Assembly: GCA_002329325.1 (NCBI GenBank)
Contig: DCTX01000071.1
Span: 15,848 to 34,059, forward strand
Source of the DNA: Anaerolineales bacterium UBA1429
Lineage (GTDB): Bacteria; Chloroflexota; Anaerolineae; UBA1429
Length of the DNA: 18,212 nt
Reading direction: 5' to 3'
Position 1 is the stretch's first letter. Each line of letters begins with the position of its first letter. Below, one piece after another: positions 1-6,104 of the stretch. A program made the translations under genes and the position numbers. The notes beneath the pieces are model-generated. The model was not told the origin of the DNA. It searched no databases and saw only the letters and a list, made by a program, of their open reading frames with translations.

Positions 1-1047
1 GGCCCGCCAATGCACGCCATCGGGGCGGAGCCCATCCACAAAGAGGGTATCGACGCGCATCTCTTGCGCGCCCTGATTCTCCACCCAGACGTACACCCGC
101 AGCAGGTCCCCCACCGAGAGGGCGCCCCGCCCCACCCCCAGGCCCACATGGCGCAGCGGCGAAGGCGTCACCTCCACCTGGCCGCGGGCGGGCGTGCCCA
201 TGATGCCCTGCTCCGTGCGATAGGTCAGGCGCCCCACGTACCACAGGCCCGCAGAGGAGGGATACGCCGGCACGATCACCTGCACCTGGGCCTTGGCATC
301 CACCTGCCAATCGCCCTGGGCCTCGGCCAGGAGCGAGGCCCCTTCGGTGGAGTACAAGGCCACCTGCAGCAGGTCAAAGCGCAACGGCTCCAGCCCCTCG
401 TTCATCACCGGCACCGCCAGGTCCACCGGCTCACCGAGGCCGACGACAGGCTGTTGGGGGGTGATCTCCCCCGCCAGGGTCAACGCCGCCGGGCAGCCCA
501 GATTGGTGATGAGCGCGCCCAGAACCAGCTCGGAAGGCGAGAGCCCAAAGAGGCGGTTGAGCCGCCCCTGATCGGGCCGCACCCAGCGCTCCCCATCGCG
601 CACCAGCAGCTCCAGATGCAAATGCGCCACAGGGACGCCCGACGCCCCAGAGTGGCCGATCAGCTCGCCGGCGCGGACGTATCGCTCGCCCTGCTGCTCG
701 TCGCGCAAGTGGGCCAGGCGCACCAGCCAGTCGCCCGTATCATCCACGATCTCGATATAGTAGCCCAGGTTGGTCTCAAAGGGGCGCTCGTCCCGCAAAA
801 AGTAGGCCATGCCATTCAGGGGGGCATACAGGGGGATGCCTTCCTCCAGGGCAAAGTCATAGGCGATGCCCGTGGCCTTGCCCTGCTCCCAGTGATCCTC
901 GGGCTCCCAGGAGACGCGGTGGCCCTGGCCGCAATCCCAGGGCAGGCCGAATCCACCCGGCAGGCTATAGTCAGGCCCCTGGGCGTGGGCTGCTGGCCAG
1001 CCGATCAGGCCTGCAAGCAGCAATATGGCCACAATCCAGCGCTTCAC
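1..1047 (-). CDS. Secreted M23-family (LytM-like) peptidase-like protein, 3' end cut by window edge
   Basis: This frame is open on the minus strand from a GTG at 1047 to the window edge (349 codons, no stop), so the C-terminus is missing. The start is supported by GGAG seven bases upstream and by a classical Sec signal peptide (residues 1-22, hydrophobic core ILLLAGLIGW, likely cleavage after AHA). Residues about 50-150 match the M23 fold: AYDFALEEG with D64, LAHL with H113, and the HLHLE motif with H142 and H144. M23 enzymes are zinc metallopeptidases that cut peptidoglycan cross-links outside the membrane. The usual zinc-ligand His four residues before D64 is Gly here; H52, 12 residues before D64, is the nearest substitute, so activity is uncertain. 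Residues from about 195 onward look like beta-sandwich domains (GEPVDLAVPVMNEGLEPL and VGDLLRVYVWVENQG), as in CARDB-type adhesive modules. It lies 64 bp downstream of the hydrogenase large subunit on the same strand. Confidence 0.8.
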   Translation of the reverse strand, partial: MKRWIVAILLLAGLIGWPAAHAQGPDYSLPGGFGLPWDCGQGHRVSWEPEDHWEQGKATGIAYDFALEEGIPLYAPLNGMAYFLRDERPFETNLGYYIEIVDDTGDWLVRLAHLRDEQQGERYVRAGELIGHSGASGVPVAHLHLELLVRDGERWVRPDQGRLNRLFGLSPSELVLGALITNLGCPAALTLAGEITPQQPVVGLGEPVDLAVPVMNEGLEPLRFDLLQVALYSTEGASLLAEAQGDWQVDAKAQVQVIVPAYPSSAGLWYVGRLTYRTEQGIMGTPARGQVEVTPSPLRHVGLGVGRGALSVGDLLRVYVWVENQGAQEMRVDTLFVDGLRPDGVHWRA

Positions 1048-1111
1048 GTGCAGACTCCGTCTGTCAGTGTGCTTGGCTCAAAGAAGCGTCGCATACGAAC
1101 TCCGCCGGCCC

Positions 1112-2413
1112 TCAGTGAGTGGCGCAGGCGATGCAGGGATCAAAGGCGCGCACCACCCGCCCCACGGCGCGCTCCAGCTCCATGCTGATGCCCGAAGCGC
1201 TGATGTAGCGCTCGGCCGCCACCTTGAGCGCCCGCTCGATGGCAAAGATGTTGTACTGGGTGGGCACCAGGAAACGGGCCCGCTGCACGACGCCCTGATC
1301 CACCACGTAGTGATGGATCAGCGGGCCGCGGGGCGCCTCCACCAGGCCATAGCCCTCGCCCTCGGCAGCGCGGCAGGTTACCCGGAAGGGCCCCTGCCAC
1401 AGGTCCTGCTCCAGCAGAGCGACGGCCTGCTCGATGCAATAGATCAACTCGATGGCCCGCGCCAGGTCAAAGAGCAGGATGGCGTGGGCCGGGTAGCCCC
1501 ACTCCTCGCGAAAGCGGCGCAGCAGCGCATCGGCGCGCGGCGTGCCCATCTCGGGCAGCAGGTTCAGGCGCGCCAGCGAGTTGGCCCGCAGGAGCTGGCC
1601 CCGGAACAGCCAGCCATCGGAGTAGCTGGCCTCCACCGGCACCAGCGCCAGGTCCTCGCCATAGGATGAGGGGGCGAAGGATTGCTCCTCTTGGCCGTCG
1701 GGCGCCAGGACGCGCACCACATCGCCATAGTAGGCGTGGCCCTTGTGCACCGAGGCCAGGTAGTAGGTGGGCTCATCGTCGCCCAGGGTGCCGATGCGGT
1801 CGCGCAGATCGGCGAACATGCCCCAGTAGCGCTCCACCAGCTCCATCGCCACGCCCAGGCCGGCCTCCAGGTCCCGCCGCAGCTCCTCCATCGCCTGGGG
1901 ATCCAGGCCCGAGGTGACGCCGCCGACCACGGCCCGCACGGGGTGGATGAACTGCCCGCCGGCCAGGGTGATGAGACGGGTGCCCAGCCGGCGGATCATG
2001 AGGGCGCGCGGCGCGATATCCGCCTCGCGCTCGTCCAGGTGAAAGAGGCTCGGCACGCCCTCGCGCCCCGGAAAGTCGGGCATGGTGAACAAAAAGAGCG
2101 ACGTGGCCTGGTTCTGGATCAACTGGCCCAGCATCATCAGCTCGCGGATGCGGACCGCCTTGGGGGGCGGCGCGATGCCGCACGCATCCTCCAGCGCCTT
2201 GACCGAGGCCACATGATGGGCCGTGGAGCACACACCGCAGATGCGCGGCACGATCACCGAGACCTGTTCGGCGGGCACCCCCTGCACCAGCATCTCAAAG
2301 CCGCGCAGCTCGGTGGCCTGAAAGTGGGCCGAGATCACCCGCGCGCCCTGGAACTCGATCACCACGCGGGCGTGGCCCTCGATGCGGCTCAGGGGAACGG
2401 TGAGGGTGGGCAC
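1112..2413 (-). CDS. [NiFe] hydrogenase large (catalytic) subunit, group 3c-like (MvhA/VhuA type), no C-terminal extension
   Basis: This 433-residue protein carries the nickel-iron active site of a cytoplasmic hydrogenase. The N-terminal L1 motif RICGVCSTAHH gives C59 and C62; the C-terminal L2 motif DPCIACATH gives C427 and C430. The conserved Glu near the N-terminus sits in SRIEGH (E12). The CATH ending and the paired small subunit point to group 3c, the F420-non-reducing, Mvh-like enzymes. The start is GTG at 2413; its G is also the last base of the small-subunit TAG, so translation is probably coupled, and AAGGTG lies just upstream. The ORF stops directly after H433, so no cleavable C-terminal peptide is encoded. 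Most [NiFe] large subunits are made with such a peptide, which a HyaD/HybD-type endopeptidase removes after nickel insertion. No maturation genes (hypA-F) and no MvhD, Hdr, HoxF or HoxU partner lie in the window. Confidence 0.93.
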   Translation of the reverse strand: MPTLTVPLSRIEGHARVVIEFQGARVISAHFQATELRGFEMLVQGVPAEQVSVIVPRICGVCSTAHHVASVKALEDACGIAPPPKAVRIRELMMLGQLIQNQATSLFLFTMPDFPGREGVPSLFHLDEREADIAPRALMIRRLGTRLITLAGGQFIHPVRAVVGGVTSGLDPQAMEELRRDLEAGLGVAMELVERYWGMFADLRDRIGTLGDDEPTYYLASVHKGHAYYGDVVRVLAPDGQEEQSFAPSSYGEDLALVPVEASYSDGWLFRGQLLRANSLARLNLLPEMGTPRADALLRRFREEWGYPAHAILLFDLARAIELIYCIEQAVALLEQDLWQGPFRVTCRAAEGEGYGLVEAPRGPLIHHYVVDQGVVQRARFLVPTQYNIFAIERALKVAAERYISASGISMELERAVGRVVRAFDPCIACATH

Positions 2414-3252
2414 TAGAACACCTTGTCCTTTTCGCGGCGAGCCCCGGCATAGTCACCGAATTGGAACAGGAAGAGGGCAAACTGCGGCGAGCGGATCCCT
2501 CGATCTATCTCCTCCGGGGGGATGTCGGTCAGCCGCTGAAAGACCCGCTGGATCGCCGTGAACCACTCCTCGGACGATCGCTCGATAAAGCCATCAGAAG
2601 GGCCCCGGCAGCCGACGCACGGGTGGCCCGCGCGAGGGCAAGGCGCCCGGCAGCCGCCCCGCGTGGAGGAGCCGATGCACAGATAGCCCTGGTTGATCAG
2701 GCAGATCTCAGGATCCACCTCGCCGCCCTGAAAGCCCATCAGGCGTTGGGGGCGGTCTCGCGTCTTGCGGCGGCCACACTCGATGCACACGGTGCTCGCG
2801 GGCTTGAGATCCGAGGCGCCAAAGAGCAGCGCCATGTAGAGCTCGGGGGTTGGCGGGCAGCCGGTCAGATAGCGGCTGACGGGGACGATCTCGTCCACGG
2901 CGCGTGAGCGCGGCAGTAGCCGCGGCATGTGGCGGCGCTCCATCTGCTCAAAGAAGAGCTGTCGCACCTCATCGCGGTGGCCCAGGTTGGCCACGCCGCC
3001 GGAGACGGCGCAGGTGCCCACCGGCACGACCTCCCTGGCGCGCCCCGCGGCGATCCGCAGGCGATACAGATCGTCCTCGGTATATACGGCGCCCGTCACC
3101 AGCAGAGTGTCCACCTCGGGGATGTCCTCTGCCGAGAGGATCAACGGCATATAGACGAGGCGATGCTCGTGCAGCCAGGTCTCGGCGTTGAGCATCGAGA
3201 CCTCGCAGCCAGAACAGCCGGAAAGCTGCAAGACGGCGAACCCCTCTGCCAT
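2413..3252 (-). CDS. [NiFe] hydrogenase small subunit, group 3c-like (MvhG/VhuG type)
   Basis: This 279-residue iron-sulfur protein relays electrons from the large subunit. Proximal-cluster ligands are visible as LSGCSGC (C13, C16), GTCAVSGG (C81) and TGCPPTPE (C132). Further clusters are served by CIEC (C156, C159), C184, C192, GGCRAPC (C201, C205) and PCVGC (C212, C215). The order CxxC, CLI-QG-LC, GC-APC, PC-GC-GP matches MvhG-type subunits more closely than HoxY or HyhS. I chose ATG 3252 because GGGAG lies eight bases upstream and the protein then begins MAEGFAVLQLSGC, as in the family. An in-frame start at 3333 would add 27 unconserved residues, would lie upstream of the predicted promoter, and has no clear ribosome-binding site. 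There is no twin-arginine signal, so the enzyme should be cytoplasmic. The stop overlaps the large-subunit GTG by one base. Confidence 0.92.
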   Translation of the reverse strand: MAEGFAVLQLSGCSGCEVSMLNAETWLHEHRLVYMPLILSAEDIPEVDTLLVTGAVYTEDDLYRLRIAAGRAREVVPVGTCAVSGGVANLGHRDEVRQLFFEQMERRHMPRLLPRSRAVDEIVPVSRYLTGCPPTPELYMALLFGASDLKPASTVCIECGRRKTRDRPQRLMGFQGGEVDPEICLINQGYLCIGSSTRGGCRAPCPRAGHPCVGCRGPSDGFIERSSEEWFTAIQRVFQRLTDIPPEEIDRGIRSPQFALFLFQFGDYAGARREKDKVF

Positions 3253-3293
3253 CGGTCCTGCTCCCATCGCGTACACGGTGGACCCATGAGCAG

Positions 3294-3302
3294 ATTGTAG
3301 CA
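3294..3302 (-). promoter_or_regulatory. Extended -10 promoter for the hydrogenase genes
   Basis: On the minus strand the sequence reads TGCTACAAT: a TGn extension at 3302-3300 followed by TACAAT at 3299-3294. There is no good -35 hexamer at normal spacing, as is typical of extended -10 promoters. Transcription would start near 3287 and give a leader of about 35 bases to the ATG at 3252. It faces away from a similar element serving the ABC1 kinase gene. Confidence 0.5.
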
Positions 3303-3364
3303 CAGACAGGGCCCTCTGGGCGAGTGGACGCATCGAGCGCCGTTCGCGGGAGCCCCTCCCCTTG

Positions 3365-3373
3365 TGCTATACT
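3365..3373 (+). promoter_or_regulatory. Extended -10 promoter for the ABC1 kinase-epimerase-helicase genes
   Basis: TGCTATACT combines a TGn extension (3365-3367) with TATACT (3368-3373). The -35 region is poor (TTCGCG at 3343-3348, 19 bases away). The predicted transcription start near 3380 leaves a leader of about 26 bases before the ATG at 3406. This supports starting the kinase at 3406 and not at the upstream in-frame codon at 3364. Confidence 0.5.
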
Positions 3374-3405
3374 GCCAGGGAGCCATCAGCACAAGAGAGG
3401 CCGCC

Positions 3406-5103
3406 ATGCCCTTTGGGCTCCCCCTGCGCACCACCTTGGCCGAGATCGCCCGGGCCCGCCAGATCGCTCAGGTGTTGGCCCGCAACGGGCTGGGCTTTGT
3501 GGTGGCCACCATCGGCCTCGGCCGCTTCCTGCCGCCCTGGCGCCGTCGCCGGGCCGAGTCCGACGAGCAAGCCGCGGGGCGTTCCATCCCGCAGCGCCTG
3601 CGCCAGACTCTGGAGGAGCTGGGCCCCACCTTTATCAAGCTGGGCCAGATCCTCAGCACCCGTCCCGACATCCTGCCCCAGGAGTACATCGTCGAGCTGA
3701 GCAAGCTGCTCGACGCGGCGCCGCCCTTCCCCTTTGAGGAGGTTCAGGCCACCATCGAGGCCGAGCTGGGCCGGCCCCTCGGCGAGCTGTTCGCCCGCTT
3801 TGACCCCGAGCCCATTGCGGCGGCCTCCATCGGCCAGGTGCACCGCGCCGCCCTGCCCGATGGCACACCGGTGGTGGTCAAGGTGCAGCGTCCCGGCATC
3901 CGCCGCACGGTGCAGGCCGACCTGCAGTTGCTGCAGAGCCAGGCGCGCTTCCTGGAGAGGCGCTCCACCACCCTGGCCGACTATGGCCTGACCGAGATCG
4001 TCCAGGAGTTCGCCCAGAGCCTGCAGGCTGAGCTGGACTATACCCTCGAGGGGCGCAATGCCGACCATCTGCGAGGGCTGGACCTGGGGATGAACGTGAT
4101 CATCCCCCAGGTATACTGGAGCCACACCACCAGCAGCGTCATCACCAGCAGCGACCTGGGCGGCATCAAGCTGGGCGAGGAGGAGGCCCTGGTGCGGCAG
4201 GGCTATGATCTGACCGACCTGGCCGAGCGGGTGGTGATGGTCTACCTGGAGCAGGTGTTCGTGCACGGCATCTTTCACGCCGATCCCCACCCGGCCAATA
4301 TCCTGGTCTGCGGCGATCGCATCGGGCTGGTGGATTTCGGCATCATGGGCTACCTGAGCGCCGCCCTGCGCGAGCGCCTGGGCGACCTGCTGTTTGCCCT
4401 GGCCCGCCAGGATGCCGACGAGATGGTGTACATCATCTCGCGGCTGGGCGCCCTGAGCCACACCTCCGACCTGCGCGCCATCCGCCGCGACCTGCAGCGC
4501 CTGCTGGTGCGCTATTATGACATGTCCCTGGAGCACATCCCCATCGCCCACCTGCTGGCCGACATCACCGGCGTGGCCTTTCGCCACCACGTGCGCCTGC
4601 CCGCCGACCTGACCCTGTTGGCCCGCACCATCATGGTGCTGGAGGGGGTGGTGCGCCGGCTCGACCCCTCTCTGCGCTTGGCGAAATATCTGGAACCCTT
4701 TATAATCCGCGTGGTTCGGGAGCGAGTGTCGCCACGACGGGTGGCAGCCGATTCGATCAAGACGCTGCGCGATCTGGACCAGGTGCTGCACGTGCTGCCC
4801 CGCCGGGTGGATCTGCTGACCGAACAGCTCGAGCGGGGTGAGTTGACGCTGGGGATCGACGTGCGCCGCCTCGATCAGGCGCTGAGCCGCCTGGAGGCCG
4901 CGGGCAACCGCATCTCGTTCAGCGTCGTCGTGGCGGCCATCATCATCAGCTCGGCCCTGATTCTGCGGGGCGGCGAGGGCGCGGCAGTCTTGCGATTGCC
5001 CTTTACCGATTGGACGCTGTCCATCCCACAGATCGGCTTTGTCATCGCCGGCATGCTGGGGGCCTGGTGGCTCTTCTCGATCATCCGGTCGAGGGGCCTG
5101 TGA
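3406..5103 (+). CDS. ABC1/UbiB-family atypical protein kinase-like protein (AarF domain)
   Basis: This 565-residue protein belongs to the ABC1 (ADCK/UbiB) family, whose members support ubiquinone or other isoprenoid-lipid metabolism at membranes. Family hallmarks are all present: the KxGQ signature in FIKLGQILSTRPDILP (K78, Q81), the Ala-rich nucleotide loop AAASIGQVHRA (about 138-148), Lys in VVVKVQRPG (K159), the catalytic HADPHPAN (D293, N298) and the metal-binding DFG (D310-G312). Two hydrophobic C-terminal segments (about 505-525 and 540-560) should anchor it in the membrane. ATG 3406 is preceded by GAGAGG with a five-base spacer. The gene is divergent from the hydrogenase genes and is followed after 51 bp by an epimerase on the same strand. 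Which lipid or quinone it serves cannot be read from the sequence. Confidence 0.92.
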   Translation: MPFGLPLRTTLAEIARARQIAQVLARNGLGFVVATIGLGRFLPPWRRRRAESDEQAAGRSIPQRLRQTLEELGPTFIKLGQILSTRPDILPQEYIVELSKLLDAAPPFPFEEVQATIEAELGRPLGELFARFDPEPIAAASIGQVHRAALPDGTPVVVKVQRPGIRRTVQADLQLLQSQARFLERRSTTLADYGLTEIVQEFAQSLQAELDYTLEGRNADHLRGLDLGMNVIIPQVYWSHTTSSVITSSDLGGIKLGEEEALVRQGYDLTDLAERVVMVYLEQVFVHGIFHADPHPANILVCGDRIGLVDFGIMGYLSAALRERLGDLLFALARQDADEMVYIISRLGALSHTSDLRAIRRDLQRLLVRYYDMSLEHIPIAHLLADITGVAFRHHVRLPADLTLLARTIMVLEGVVRRLDPSLRLAKYLEPFIIRVVRERVSPRRVAADSIKTLRDLDQVLHVLPRRVDLLTEQLERGELTLGIDVRRLDQALSRLEAAGNRISFSVVVAAIIISSALILRGGEGAAVLRLPFTDWTLSIPQIGFVIAGMLGAWWLFSIIRSRGL

Positions 5104-5154
5104 CCCTTGCGCCGCGAGTAGATTGCATCTGATGTTACCGGGAGGAACGCACGC

Positions 5155-6078
5155 ATGAAGGTCATGGTCACAGGCGGCGCAGGGTTCATCGGGTCGCACG
5201 TGGTGGACGCCTGCCTGGCAGCGGGCCACGAGGTTGTGGTCATTGACGATCTCTCCACCGGCAAGCGGGAGAATGTAAACCCCCAGGCGCGCCTGCACGT
5301 CCTCGATATGTGCGATGAGGCCGCCCTCGAGGCCGTGATGGCTCAGGAACGGCCAGAGGTCATCTCGCACCAGGCCGCCAAGGCCAACGTGCGCGAATCC
5401 ATGGTCAAGCCCCAGCTCTACGCCCGAGTGAACGTGCTCGGCTCCCTGGCCCTGCTGGAGGCCGCGCGCCGCCACGGCGTGCGCAAGATGGTGTACGCGT
5501 CGACGGGCGGCGCCGTCTATGGCGAGCCCCGCTACCTGCCCGCCGATGAGGACCACCCCATCGATCCGCTGGATCCCTATGGCGCCAGCAAGCACTTTGT
5601 CGAGCACTATCTCTTTATCTATCGCAAGCATTTCGGCATTGATTACACCGTGCTGCGCTATGCCAATGTCTATGGCCCGCGCCAGGACCCGCTGGGAGAG
5701 GCGGGCGTGGTCGCCATCTGGACGGCCCAGATGCTCAAGGGCGAGCCGGCCGTCATCTTTGGCTCGGGCGAGCAGGAGCGCGATTTCGTCTATGTGGGCG
5801 ATATCGCCCGCGCCAACGTGCTGGCGCTGAGCCAGGGCAGCGGCGAGATCATCAACCTGGGTTCGAGCATCGGCACCTCGATCAACCAGGTGTTCGACCT
5901 GGTCAAGGCCAGCACGGGCTATGCCGGCGAGCGCATCCACCGCGAGGCCAAGCAGGGCGAGGTCTTTCGCAGCTATATCACCAACGCCAAGGCCAAGGCG
6001 TTTCTGGGCTGGCAGCCCAACATCTCATTGAAGGAGGGGCTGGCGCTCACGGTGTCCCACTTTCGCGGACACGTGTAG
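5155..6078 (+). CDS. NAD-dependent sugar-nucleotide epimerase/dehydratase (UDP-glucose 4-epimerase-like, SDR family)
   Basis: This 307-residue extended short-chain dehydrogenase has the NAD-binding motif TGGAGFIGSH (G7, G10, G13) at the N-terminus, acidic D31-D32 at the end of beta-2 (expected for NAD rather than NADP), and the catalytic set S116/T117 in YASTGGAVYG with Y142 and K146 in YGASK. The RYANVYGPRQDP segment (168-179) and the GSGEQERDFVYVGDIA segment are typical of GalE-like and dTDP- or UDP-sugar epimerases. The length is slightly short for E. coli GalE (338) but normal for bacterial GalE-like proteins. The ATG has GGGAGG nine bases upstream. The substrate cannot be fixed from sequence; UDP-glucose/UDP-galactose is the default inference, with cell-surface polysaccharide synthesis as the likely use. 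It lies in a same-strand run with the ABC1 kinase and the helicase. Confidence 0.88.
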   Translation: MKVMVTGGAGFIGSHVVDACLAAGHEVVVIDDLSTGKRENVNPQARLHVLDMCDEAALEAVMAQERPEVISHQAAKANVRESMVKPQLYARVNVLGSLALLEAARRHGVRKMVYASTGGAVYGEPRYLPADEDHPIDPLDPYGASKHFVEHYLFIYRKHFGIDYTVLRYANVYGPRQDPLGEAGVVAIWTAQMLKGEPAVIFGSGEQERDFVYVGDIARANVLALSQGSGEIINLGSSIGTSINQVFDLVKASTGYAGERIHREAKQGEVFRSYITNAKAKAFLGWQPNISLKEGLALTVSHFRGHV

Positions 6079-6104
6079 CCTGGCTGCACAAAGGCATCGG
6101 GCGT

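Noticed and set aside
1048..1094. A 16-codon ORF (ATG at 1094) ending on the TGA that overlaps the M23 start
   Set aside because: It could be a leader peptide, but it is tiny, has no clear ribosome-binding site, and nothing in it suggests regulation.
10..1188. A 392-codon plus-strand open frame at the left edge
   Set aside because: The minus strand across 1-1047 encodes a signal peptide and M23-like motifs; the plus-strand product has no domain and runs into the hydrogenase gene.
3367..5940. An 857-codon open frame on the minus strand opposite the ABC1 kinase and epimerase genes
   Set aside because: It mirrors codon-position bias of two well-supported plus-strand genes. Its translation is rich in His, Gln, Gly and Ala with no recognisable domain, as expected for an antisense shadow in GC-rich DNA.
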